Assembly (NCBI GenBank): GCA_030765605.1
Contig: JAVCCG010000107.1
Span: 1 to 64,000 of the forward strand
Reading direction: 5' to 3'
DNA: 64,000 nucleotides
Source of the DNA: Candidatus Alcyoniella australis
Lineage (GTDB): Bacteria > Lernaellota > Lernaellaia > JAVCCG01 > Alcyoniellaceae
The stretch's first letter is position 1, and every line of letters starts with the position of its first letter. A program made the position numbers and the translations under genes. Shown in pieces: positions 45,901-53,440 of the stretch. The notes under the pieces are model-generated. The model had not been told where the DNA came from. It was given only the letters and a program-made list of their open reading frames with translations, and searched no databases.

Positions 45901-46424
45901 GCAGGACCGCGGTGGCCAGCACGTTGAAGTCGCGCAAGGAACGCGACAGGATCCACCGCGTCAAAGAGTTGAACACGGCTCGCGAGTGCATGGAGCTCGG
46001 ATGGGACGCTTTGCGCGATAAGGACATGCAGACCGCCCAGGCCGCATATTCCCGGGCAACGCGGCTCGCCCCGGGTTCTGGTCCGGCCAAATCGCTGGTG
46101 GCATTGTGCCGTTGGCGCAGCGCGGCCGAGGGTGAGCCCGGACTGGAACAGCGCAACGAGGCGTTGGATGCCGCACGCGAGGCGTCCAAGGTCGATCCCG
46201 ACGCCTGGGAAGTCTGGTACGCCCTGGGGCTAATTCAGAAGGCACGCGGCAGCACCAAGGAGGCGATCGCCTGGTTGAAAAAGGCCGCCGCCCTGGCGCC
46301 CAACGTCCCCGAGGTGCAGCGCGACCTCAAGCTGCTGTCCTCGCGCAGCAACACCGAAAAGGTCTATCTCAAGGATTTAATCGTCGATCGTCTGAAGAGC
46401 CTTTTTCGCCGCAATAAAGGCTAG
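42942..46424 (+). CDS. Receiver-like / DUF4388 / J-like / TPR giant protein
   Basis: A 1160-residue protein. Residues 1-125 form a receiver-like domain in which the phospho-accepting Asp is replaced by Glu54 (IIIESLLPKRSG) while the partner Lys108 (IKPF) is kept, a natural phosphomimic pattern. DUF4388 follows (about 150-290), then a helical TPR region, a degenerate J domain (about 673-745, with no H-P-D), and further TPR repeats to the end. It is a paralogue in layout of the preceding gene, separated by 56 nt. It is likely a scaffold or signalling hub rather than an active chaperone partner. Confidence 0.78.
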   Translation: MASRILVVENDDGEWEFLSEVFNVRGETAVRAVNGDQALELLKKKPGWGLIIIESLLPKRSGAELCLTIKETAEGRQTPVLLIGSIFKNFKIAQQAKFKFRADDLLIKPFTLDELEQKLSLHLEGMSLEQLQQLDQKRIKGSEIDAAPPAKLDLAGSLENIRVGRLLSWIAEHEETGALRVVAGQSVRCVYFKRGKIVYASSRSCGQSLGQMLLKRGVIDQPTLVQSLQQMIEHDRRQGEALLQMQVLTPHQLYKSLSEHVARIVVDLFSIRVGAYYFELLSGVPGLNLALQIDLSAIVFEGIRRYYSPSGLEEEFSELSKFYIHPVVGGPFQIPNLSLSSQEKRFASSIDGSANASDVFESTDMGDFDVRALTLGMIMLGSVKLDMLPASEHPQQGGIPYGQPDRSKNNDVNAYMDEIETLYNRLRSATEAEALELDQEQDADSALKAYIVAATSLHNRLLFSKASAIARARADASLLILHSAYSSFALPDLDPNAVRPAPEPDTRSVDKADVIRASLEFVNGRAKFDDAQYSAAFELFERSSQLDPLRGEYFAWSGWALFNEALVTADEQKNERARELIDHALMLDPNLSDGHLFKGLTHKHSGDMPSAENSLEFAADLRPNHAQTLIELREIYRRKRLDQQNIKRNVMDSEALKAYISHIESWYQAQAAKNLYELLSLSPEDDPRQARQIYFDLAETIRPPKIYANSPLLIQEMADEIFHRLTEAYETISDPHKHELYQQELERNEQPLDEATLSQCLEQAQTLRKRAQSMLEANDIRGAGQLFKRSHATHGEDLHSLVGYGECLYRDYSGFGISKAQAFQKAKGIMHQALNSDPTLAKAHAVLGRIYLDEHKIELAEEEFDKTLELDPRNLQALHGFRMLHSGQWHERRRQQTKAGNEELQLLRDELEKRYDKLYGVDYVQALDVSIDSEDEDVDGAYRQKIEELSALDNADLMDSDSVTKVLVHQIRRRLSDADWILSTSEGRTAVASTLKSRKERDRIHRVKELNTARECMELGWDALRDKDMQTAQAAYSRATRLAPGSGPAKSLVALCRWRSAAEGEPGLEQRNEALDAAREASKVDPDAWEVWYALGLIQKARGSTKEAIAWLKKAAALAPNVPEVQRDLKLLSSRSNTEKVYLKDLIVDRLKSLFRRNKG

Positions 46425-46942
46425 CGCGATTCTTTCTTGCCGCCGCCCGTCAACTGATCGCTGATCCGCGCCTTGTAGTACAGATATCCCGCCAGAATCA
46501 CCGTGCACAGTAGGGTCAGCGTCATGCCCATCGCCCGCCAGCGTCCGGCCAAAGAGATCGTCATCGTCAATCCGAATACCAGGCCAAAGACGCTGGGCAG
46601 AACCAGCCCCAGCCAGATCTTGGATTCCTGCTCTTCAAGACTCTTGGCGTGCGTCGGAATTGCGATGACCTGAATCAGATGTTGGCGGTTGAGCCGGGCG
46701 ATGCGCCGCTTTTCGATCGGCAGCCGCTCGTCGTCCACCGACTCGCTATAGCGGCGGATCGCCGTTTTGATCAGAGAATTGCGCAGACAAAATCCGACGT
46801 AGCGGTTGTGCGTCTGCTGGTCGAGTTCCGCTGCGCACACCTCGCTCCAGAGCTGTTCTTCGGCGGCCAGTTGTTCTGCTGAGAGTTGATTGACCTGCGG
46901 CGTAAGATAGTCGGGGCGATCCTTGCGATCCTGGTCAGTCAA
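46421..46942 (-). CDS. Hypothetical membrane protein with two helices
   Basis: A 173-residue protein with a charged N-terminal half (about residues 1-105) and two adjacent transmembrane helices (about 110-130 and 136-156). The start is a TTG directly after the stop of the upstream gene, so reinitiation is likely. Its stop codon overlaps the convergent large gene (shared CTAG). I do not recognise a family. Confidence 0.6.
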   Translation of the reverse strand: MTDQDRKDRPDYLTPQVNQLSAEQLAAEEQLWSEVCAAELDQQTHNRYVGFCLRNSLIKTAIRRYSESVDDERLPIEKRRIARLNRQHLIQVIAIPTHAKSLEEQESKIWLGLVLPSVFGLVFGLTMTISLAGRWRAMGMTLTLLCTVILAGYLYYKARISDQLTGGGKKESR

Positions 46943-48175
46943 CTATTTAAACCGTTGGCGATCGGCCAGCGCCTTGCGCGCGGTAACAGCCAAAATGCCG
47001 GGCACCTGTTTGCTCTTTGAAAGATGCGCCAAGTCCCGGTCGTTGAGCATGGTCATGTATTTGAGCGACAACGGGATCGGTGTCTTGGGATTGTTCACCA
47101 GCGCCAATTTCGTCTGATAGTTCTTGGTCCACTCGCGGCTGTTGGCGATAATCCTGATCAGCTCCTCTCGCGCAGTCTTGTCGCGCGAGAGCTTGAGCAC
47201 CTCCTCGATGGTGATCCGCGGATTCTGCAGCACGCATTCCTGGATTATCTTGTTGGGACTTTTAATCAGGATCATCCTGGCTTCCAGCGATCCCTTAAGC
47301 GCCATCTTGATCTGATCCATGACCCTCATCTTCTTGACGCGGAAGGCCATCGAGCTGCGTTCCGTGCCGGTCAGCTCTTGATCGGGATCGACCAGGAATT
47401 CCTTGGCGAACTCCTCATCCTTCTCGAAGCTCTCCTTGGCCAGCTTATCCAGGTCGACGTGCTGCTTGAGCTCCTTCTCGGACATCGAGTCGAAGACCAA
47501 ATCGTCGTATTGTTCCCCATGCTCCGCCGACTCTACGGCCTCGTCCATGGCCGAAGCTTCGGTGGAGGGGGCCTCCGGGGCCTGGGGCTCGATCCCTTCC
47601 GCCACCGGCGGGGCGAACTCCTCAAACTCGCGATCTTCGGGCGCCTCGATATTCAACAACCGCAGGAACTGTTCTACGCGATCGCGGATCGCCCGCGGCA
47701 CAGCTGAGTTGCGTCTCAGGGCATTGTAAATCTGCGGAGCCTGCACCAACCGCGTCTGGTTGGCGGCGATGATATCGATCAGGCCGATGTCGGTCAGCGT
47801 CTCGGCCAGGAAGATTATCGTCTCGTTAGCGCAGGTGGGATTGAGCAGGATGCGCTCGTACATCGCCGGCAGCGCCAACTCCCTGCGGGCGAAGAAATCG
47901 AGCGCCTGCCAAGGAGTAGCCTGGGACGCCAGCGCGGTATCGATCAGGTTCGGCGGCAGCTCGTCGATACTCTCCTGCGCGGCCTTGGCGATCTGCTCGT
48001 CATCGTCCCGGTGCAGGTAGACCAGGGTGACCACCAGTTCCTGGGTGCCCATCGGCAGCAGTCCCTTGGCCGCCGCCATGCGCACGCCGGGTCCGGCGTC
48101 TTGGGGCAGAATGCTTCTTACCTGTTCGGGCAGCTCTTCCCAGGTGAGTTTTACACCTGTGTAGTTCTCATTCAC
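46943..48175 (-). CDS. Helical-repeat (HEAT-like) hypothetical protein
   Basis: A 410-residue soluble protein with two helical-repeat portions (about 15-170 and 265-400) joined by an acidic, disordered linker rich in E, A and P (about 178-250). The repeat patterns (L-I-K-S-P-N-K-I-I-Q-E-C-V-L-Q-N-P, and N-P-K-T-P-I-P-L) resemble leucine-rich-variant/HEAT proteins seen in delta-type bacteria. No enzyme motif. It follows the EF-G-like gene by 47 nt and runs directly into the membrane protein, so the three probably form an operon. Confidence 0.6.
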   Translation of the reverse strand: MNENYTGVKLTWEELPEQVRSILPQDAGPGVRMAAAKGLLPMGTQELVVTLVYLHRDDDEQIAKAAQESIDELPPNLIDTALASQATPWQALDFFARRELALPAMYERILLNPTCANETIIFLAETLTDIGLIDIIAANQTRLVQAPQIYNALRRNSAVPRAIRDRVEQFLRLLNIEAPEDREFEEFAPPVAEGIEPQAPEAPSTEASAMDEAVESAEHGEQYDDLVFDSMSEKELKQHVDLDKLAKESFEKDEEFAKEFLVDPDQELTGTERSSMAFRVKKMRVMDQIKMALKGSLEARMILIKSPNKIIQECVLQNPRITIEEVLKLSRDKTAREELIRIIANSREWTKNYQTKLALVNNPKTPIPLSLKYMTMLNDRDLAHLSKSKQVPGILAVTARKALADRQRFK

Positions 48176-48222
48176 GGTTCAGGCTCCAGCAAAAGCCGTT
48201 CGTGGCCACTTTCCAACCGCAA

Positions 48223-50313
48223 CTATTCCTCGGACTCCCGTTTGCTTTCCTCGATGATCTTCGCCTGCAGATTGTGCGGCACTTCCTCGTAGCGACTGAA
48301 GCTCGAAACGTAGCAGCCCTTGCCGCTGGTCAACGAACGAAGGTCCGGCTCGTAGCGCAGCACCTCGGCCAGCGGCACCTGAACCCGCACCACCGAGTTG
48401 CGGCCCTTACTGTCGATGCCCAGCACCCTGCCGCGCCGACTGTTCATGTCGCCCATCACATCGCCCGTCTTATCTTCGGGCACGGTTATCTCCATGTCGA
48501 CGATCGGTTCGAGCAACGTGGGTTGGGCCTTTTGCATTGCCGTCTGGAAGCCCATTGAGCCGGCGATTTTGAACGCCATCTCCGAGCTGTCCACGGTGTG
48601 ATAACTGCCGTCGACCAGCTGGACCTGGAAGTCGATCACCGGATAGCCCGCCAGGTGACCGCGCTCGGCGGCCTCGGATATTCCCTTTTCAACAGCGGGG
48701 ATGTACTGGCGCGGGATCGACCCGCCGACGATCTTGTCGACGAACTGGAATCCCGAGCCGCTGGGCAGTGGATCGAGGTTGATCACCGTGTCGCCGAACT
48801 GTCCGCGACCGCCGGTCTGCTTTTTATAGCGGCCGCGCACTTCTTTGACCGAGGCGCGGATCGTCTCTTTATAGGGCACCTTGGGAGCTTTGAGCAGCAC
48901 CTCCACGCCGAACTTGCGCCGAATGCGCTCGATCGTCATCTCCAGATGCCCCTGTCCCATGCCGGTGAGGATCAGCTGTTTGGTCTGGGCATCGCGCCTG
49001 GTATGCAGCGAGGGGTCCTCCTCTTGGATCCGCTGCAGCGCGCTGGCGATTTTATCCTCGTCGCCCTTGGTCTTGGGCTCGATGGCAAAGCTGAGCGAAC
49101 CATCGGGGATTTTAATCATGTCGAAAATCAGCGGCGCCTTGGCGTCAACGTAGGTATCGCCGGTGCGGGTATCCCGCTGTTTGGCCAGGGCGACGATGTC
49201 GCCGCAGACGATGTCGTCCACCGGCTCCTGCTTCTTGCCCTGCATCTTTAACGGCTGGCCGATGCGCTCGTTCGCTTCGCGTGTGGCGTTGCGGGCCTCG
49301 GCGTTGGCGCTCAGGCCGCCGCGGAATACGCGCAGCAGGTTGAGCTTGCCGGCGAACGGATCGACGATCGTCTTGAACACCAGGCCGGCGAACGCGCCAT
49401 CGGTCGCGGGCACTACTTCGATCAGCTTCTCGACATCGGATACGTCGTGGGCTTGCAGCGGCGGGACATCCAACGGGCTGGGCCCCGAGCCCTCGATAAA
49501 ATTGAGCAGCAGGTCAACGCCGATGTTCAGCGTGGCCGAACCGCTGAGCAGCGGGACGATCGAGCCCTGGCTCAGCCCCTTGCCCAGCGCCGCCACCAGT
49601 TCCTCGGGCTGGAGTTCCTGGTCTTCCAGATAGCGCTCCATCAGTTCGTCGTCGCTCTCGGCGATCGACTCGATGGCCTGCATGCGCAGTTCCTCGATCC
49701 TGTCGGTCATCGTCTCGGGAATCGGAATCTCCTCGCACTTGCCCGAGCCGTCCTTGGCGTAGCGATAGGCCTTACCCAAGAGCACGTCGACCACTCCCTC
49801 GAAGGCGTCCTCCTGGCCGATGGGAACAACCAGCGGAACCGGAATCACCTTGAACGTCTGCTTGATTTCTTCGAGCACGGCGTCGAAGTTCGCGCGTTCG
49901 CGGTCGAGTTTGTTGATATACAAAGCCCGTGGCTTCTTTTGCTCGACGGCCAACTCCCAATAGCGTTCGGTCTGGACCTCGATCCCCGAGGCGGAGCAGA
50001 TCACCATCAGCGCCATGTCGATCGCGGACATCGCGTTGCGGGCATCGGGCACGTAGTTGGCGTCGCCCGGCGTATCGATCAGGTTGATCAACGTCTTGCC
50101 GTGCTTGATGTATCCGACTGCCATGCCCAGGCTGACCTGGCGGTCCATCTCCTCGGGCTCCCAATCCATCACAGTGTTTTTATCGGTGATTTTTCCCAGG
50201 CGGGTGAGCATCTTTGCGTTGAAAAACATCGCTTCGGCCAGGCTCGTTTTGCCCGAGCCTCCATGGCCGAACAGGCCGATGTTTCGGATCAGCCTGGGGT
50301 CGTGGCTCTTCAT
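48223..50313 (-). CDS. EF-G-like translational GTPase (FusA2 type)
   Basis: A 696-residue protein with the five domains of elongation factor G. The P-loop is GHGGSGKT (residues 16-23) rather than the classical A-H-I-D-A-G-K-T of EF-G; G3 is DTPGD and G4 is NKLD. This P-loop and the WEPEE switch region mark the second EF-G subgroup, members of which do not always replace EF-G in translocation. GGAG lies 9 nt upstream. It is the first gene of a minus-strand operon, divergent from purM. Confidence 0.85.
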   Translation of the reverse strand: MKSHDPRLIRNIGLFGHGGSGKTSLAEAMFFNAKMLTRLGKITDKNTVMDWEPEEMDRQVSLGMAVGYIKHGKTLINLIDTPGDANYVPDARNAMSAIDMALMVICSASGIEVQTERYWELAVEQKKPRALYINKLDRERANFDAVLEEIKQTFKVIPVPLVVPIGQEDAFEGVVDVLLGKAYRYAKDGSGKCEEIPIPETMTDRIEELRMQAIESIAESDDELMERYLEDQELQPEELVAALGKGLSQGSIVPLLSGSATLNIGVDLLLNFIEGSGPSPLDVPPLQAHDVSDVEKLIEVVPATDGAFAGLVFKTIVDPFAGKLNLLRVFRGGLSANAEARNATREANERIGQPLKMQGKKQEPVDDIVCGDIVALAKQRDTRTGDTYVDAKAPLIFDMIKIPDGSLSFAIEPKTKGDEDKIASALQRIQEEDPSLHTRRDAQTKQLILTGMGQGHLEMTIERIRRKFGVEVLLKAPKVPYKETIRASVKEVRGRYKKQTGGRGQFGDTVINLDPLPSGSGFQFVDKIVGGSIPRQYIPAVEKGISEAAERGHLAGYPVIDFQVQLVDGSYHTVDSSEMAFKIAGSMGFQTAMQKAQPTLLEPIVDMEITVPEDKTGDVMGDMNSRRGRVLGIDSKGRNSVVRVQVPLAEVLRYEPDLRSLTSGKGCYVSSFSRYEEVPHNLQAKIIEESKRESEE

Positions 50314-50400
50314 CAGAACTGACTCCTTTCCATGCTTCGCATCCTGCGGCCCACAGGGCCGATGACAGCCGCAAACGATTCTTGCCGTATATCGCTATTC

Positions 50401-50424
50401 GGGGGAAAACCCCGTAAAAAGGGG
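50401..50424. promoter_or_regulatory. Two mutually exclusive short hairpins in the EF-G-like leader
   Basis: The string GGGG-AAAA-CCCC-GTAAAAA-GGGG lets the central CCCC (50410-50413) pair with either flanking GGGG. It lies between the minus-strand promoter candidate and the EF-G-like start, so it would be in the 5' leader. Confidence 0.3.
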
Positions 50425-50428
50425 AACC

Positions 50429-50457
50429 TTGGTATCACGATAACGATCGACTGTCAA
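50429..50457 (-). promoter_or_regulatory. Candidate promoter for the EF-G-like operon
   Basis: On the minus strand: perfect TTGACA (50457-50452), 17-bp spacer, TACCAA (50434-50429; only 3 of 6). The leader would be about 110 nt. Confidence 0.35.
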
Positions 50458-50583
50458 GAAATCCCGGCCAGGGTGCGCAGTGGCGACCGATTGACTTTAT
50501 TCTGTCTTTTGGTACTCTACGATCGCCCTTAGATCTGGGATTAGGCCATACCCAACAAAAGTCAACCTCAGCGGAGACTGCCA

Positions 50584-51627
50584 GTGAAGCGATCTTTGAC
50601 CTACTCTGACGCCGGCGTTGACATTGAGGCGGGATCGAATCTGGTCGAAAGAATAAAGCCACTGGTGCGCGCGACGTTCCGCCCCGAGGTCATCACCGAG
50701 ATCGGCGGTTTCGCCTCGCTTTTCAAGCTGCACATCGACCAGTGGAAAAACCCGGTGCTGGTCAGTTCCACCGACGGTGTGGGCACCAAGCTCAAGATCG
50801 CCTTTATGATGGACAAGCACGACACCGTGGGGATCGACCTGGTGGCAATGGTGCTCAACGACGTGATCGTCAACGGCGGCCAGCCGCTATTCATGCTCGA
50901 CTACTTCGCCACGGGCAAGCTCAAGATCGATACTGCGGTGCAGGTCATCCGCGGCATCTCCGAGGGCTGCTCCCAGGCCGACTGTTCGCTGATCGGCGGC
51001 GAGACCGCCGAGATGCCCGACTTCTATCCCGACGGCGAGTACGACCTGGCGGGGTTCGGCGTAGGAATCGTGGAGAACGAGGAGATCATCGACGGCAGCC
51101 AGATCCGCGTGGGCGACAAGCTGATCAGCATCGGCTCCAGCGGCCTGCACTCCAACGGCTACTCGCTGGTGCGCAAGATCGTCTTCGACCGGACGAAGTG
51201 CGGCCTCGAGGATCACATCGACGAGCTGGGACGCACGCTGGGCGAGGAGCTGCTCGAGCCGACCAAGATCTACGTGCGCACGGTGCGCAACCTGCTGCGC
51301 GACTTCCCGATCCACGGCATCTGCAATATCACCGGCGGCGGTCTGACCGAGAACATCCCACGCATCCTTCCCGCGCGCTGCCGCGCCATATTGCGCAACG
51401 GCTCGTGGGAGATCCCGCCGATCTTCGAGTTCCTCCAGCGCTCCGGCGAAATCGAGACCGCCGAGATGAACCGCACCTTCAACAACGGCATCGGCATGGT
51501 GTTGATCGTCCCCGAACAGGAGACCGACAACATCTCGATCCGGCTCGAGGGACTCGGCGAGAAGGTCAGCGTGATCGGCGAGATCGTCGAACGTAAAAAC
51601 GACGAGACTGCGCTGCAATTCGAATAG
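50584..51627 (+). CDS. purM: Phosphoribosylformylglycinamidine cyclo-ligase
   Basis: A 347-residue AIR synthetase of purine synthesis. It begins with the family motif LTYSDAGVDIEAG, followed by STDGVGTKLKIA, a GGETAEMPDFY segment and the late ITGGGLTENIPR motif. Start is GTG with GGAG 7 nt upstream. A TTGACT element at 50491-50496 may be its -35, but the -10 is weak. No other purine genes are adjacent. Confidence 0.96.
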   Translation: MKRSLTYSDAGVDIEAGSNLVERIKPLVRATFRPEVITEIGGFASLFKLHIDQWKNPVLVSSTDGVGTKLKIAFMMDKHDTVGIDLVAMVLNDVIVNGGQPLFMLDYFATGKLKIDTAVQVIRGISEGCSQADCSLIGGETAEMPDFYPDGEYDLAGFGVGIVENEEIIDGSQIRVGDKLISIGSSGLHSNGYSLVRKIVFDRTKCGLEDHIDELGRTLGEELLEPTKIYVRTVRNLLRDFPIHGICNITGGGLTENIPRILPARCRAILRNGSWEIPPIFEFLQRSGEIETAEMNRTFNNGIGMVLIVPEQETDNISIRLEGLGEKVSVIGEIVERKNDETALQFE

Positions 51628-51630
51628 CAA

Positions 51631-53109
51631 ATGTTGGGCAAGCTCTTCGACGCGGTTGTCATCGGCACGGAAATTTCCGGCCTGATCGCCGGCGCTCTGC
51701 TGGTCAAGCGCGGATACAACGTGCTGGTCGTCGACGTCGCCTCAGACAAGGTCGAGCTGCACAAGGAGGGCTACCTGCTGCGGCGGGCCAAGCCGTTCTT
51801 CTTCGGCTTCGGCCAGGGGCACGTGTTCAGCGACATCTTCAACGAGCTGGGCATCCCGTTTCTCGAGAAAAAAAAGTTCGTGCTCGCCGAGCCAGCGTTT
51901 CAGCTGATTCTGCCCCAGAGCAGACTGGACTTCCCTCCGGGTCGCGAGGCCCAATTCCAGCTGTTGGAGCACAACCTGGGAACCGATGCCAAGGGACTGC
52001 GCACGTTTTTCACCGAGATCGACCGCTACCACGACCTGGTGAGCACGATCTTCGCCAGCGACGTGGTCTATCCGCCGGCCTCGACCTCGGACCGCTGGAA
52101 GTTCAACCGCGCGACACGCCCGATCGCCGCGGCGCTCAAAGAGAACGAGAAAACGTCGTTCGACGAGTTCGTCAGCTCGTTCAACCTCTCGACCGTTTCG
52201 CAGAAGATCGTGCGCTCGATCCTCTACTACCTGTCGAGCCTGCAATGCGAGAACGTCACCCTGCTGCGCGCGGCCTACCTACTGGGCAGCACCCACCGCG
52301 GACTGGTCACGGCCGAGGGCGGGATCGCCCTGCTCGAGTCGCTGCTCAAGGAGCGCATCTCGAGCTATCGCGGCAAATTCCACCAAGCCGACCAGATCGA
52401 AGAGGTCGTAATTCGCAAGGGCAAGCTTTCGGCGATCCGCTTCCCCGGCGAAAAGGACGAGGTGCGCTGCCGGCACCTGCTGGTCAGCTCCAATCCCAAG
52501 ACCTTCTTCCCCACGTTGCTGCCGCGCGCCTACCGCCGCCAGTTCCGCGAGCTGTGCGAGTGGGAACAGCTGATCCAGACCGAGTTCACGCTCTACGTCG
52601 GCATTGACGACGATGTGGTGCCCGTGGGCATGCACGACAACCTGATCCTGATCCACGACCCCGAGCGCGAGCTGTGGGCGCACAACCTGCTGTTCCTCAA
52701 CCTCAGCCCCCGCGAGAACGAGTTTTACGCGCCCAAGGGCAAGCGGCTGCTGCAGGCCACCTGCCGGCTGAACTTCCGCGAGGACTTCGGTCTGAACGAC
52801 GCCAAGCAGCTCTCCGAGCGGATCGTCGAGGTGCTGCGCGGGCTGATCCCGTTCCTGGACGAGCACATCGACCGCATTTTCGTCGAGGAGAGCTTCAAGC
52901 TCTACAAGCGCCGCCTGGACGTCGATCTGCTGGCGCGCATCGAGCCGATCGACACGCTGGGCCTGGGGCACCTGACCAACCGCACCCCGCAAAAAGAGGT
53001 GCTCTATGCCGGACGCGCGGTGCTGCCCGGAATGGAGATGGAGGGCGAGGCGATCTCGGCGATCACCGCTGCGGACATCTTTTCCAAAAGTTTGATGAAA
53101 AAACGCTGA
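51631..53109 (+). CDS. FAD/NAD(P)-dependent oxidoreductase (phytoene-desaturase/MAO-like)
   Basis: A 492-residue flavoprotein-like protein of the phytoene desaturase/amine oxidase fold. The N-terminal dinucleotide motif reads VIGTEISGLIAG, so the second Gly of G-x-G-x-x-G is Glu. The C-terminus has a closing YAGRAVLPGMEMEGE segment with the FAD-contacting Gly and Glu. It starts three bases after purM, and rpmB follows. Whether FAD is bound despite the changed motif is uncertain; the substrate is unknown. Confidence 0.68.
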   Translation: MLGKLFDAVVIGTEISGLIAGALLVKRGYNVLVVDVASDKVELHKEGYLLRRAKPFFFGFGQGHVFSDIFNELGIPFLEKKKFVLAEPAFQLILPQSRLDFPPGREAQFQLLEHNLGTDAKGLRTFFTEIDRYHDLVSTIFASDVVYPPASTSDRWKFNRATRPIAAALKENEKTSFDEFVSSFNLSTVSQKIVRSILYYLSSLQCENVTLLRAAYLLGSTHRGLVTAEGGIALLESLLKERISSYRGKFHQADQIEEVVIRKGKLSAIRFPGEKDEVRCRHLLVSSNPKTFFPTLLPRAYRRQFRELCEWEQLIQTEFTLYVGIDDDVVPVGMHDNLILIHDPERELWAHNLLFLNLSPRENEFYAPKGKRLLQATCRLNFREDFGLNDAKQLSERIVEVLRGLIPFLDEHIDRIFVEESFKLYKRRLDVDLLARIEPIDTLGLGHLTNRTPQKEVLYAGRAVLPGMEMEGEAISAITAADIFSKSLMKKR

Positions 53110-53176
53110 GCAACCGATTGGACATGCCCGGCGGATTGTGATAAATAAACGCCCTCGTTTTTATCAGAGGTTTGAA

Positions 53177-53368
53177 ATGAGTAGAGTTTGCGAGATATGC
53201 GGCAAGGGAAGGCTGGTTGGTTACAACATCAGCCATTCGCACATCAAGACCAAGAAAGTGCAGCTGCCCAACCTGCAGCGGATCCGCATCGTCCAAGACG
53301 GTACGGTCAAGCGCGTGCGGGTCTGCACCTCGTGCATCAAAGCCGGCAAGGTCCAAAAGGCGGTTTAA
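53177..53368 (+). CDS. rpmB: 50S ribosomal protein L28
   Basis: A 63-residue bL28 of the zinc-binding (C+) type with C-E-I-C near the N-terminus and C-T-S-C near the C-terminus, plus the NISHSHIKTKK segment. The ATG at 53177 was chosen because AGAGG lies 6 nt upstream; the longer ORF adds 13 non-family residues. It is followed by a clear terminator and has no rpmG neighbour. Confidence 0.94.
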   Translation: MSRVCEICGKGRLVGYNISHSHIKTKKVQLPNLQRIRIVQDGTVKRVRVCTSCIKAGKVQKAV

Positions 53369-53391
53369 CCGCACTGCTATTCGTCGATATG

Positions 53392-53417
53392 GGGCGGGCC
53401 GCGAGCCCGCCCTTTTT
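53392..53417 (+). terminator. Rho-independent terminator after rpmB
   Basis: Perfect 8-bp stem GGGCGGGC / GCCCGCCC with a 5-nt loop, followed by five T. It lies 23 nt after the rpmB stop and just before the 3' end of the convergent relA/spoT gene. Confidence 0.88.
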
Positions 53418-53440
53418 ATTTGCCGTCCGGCGCTTCGGCC

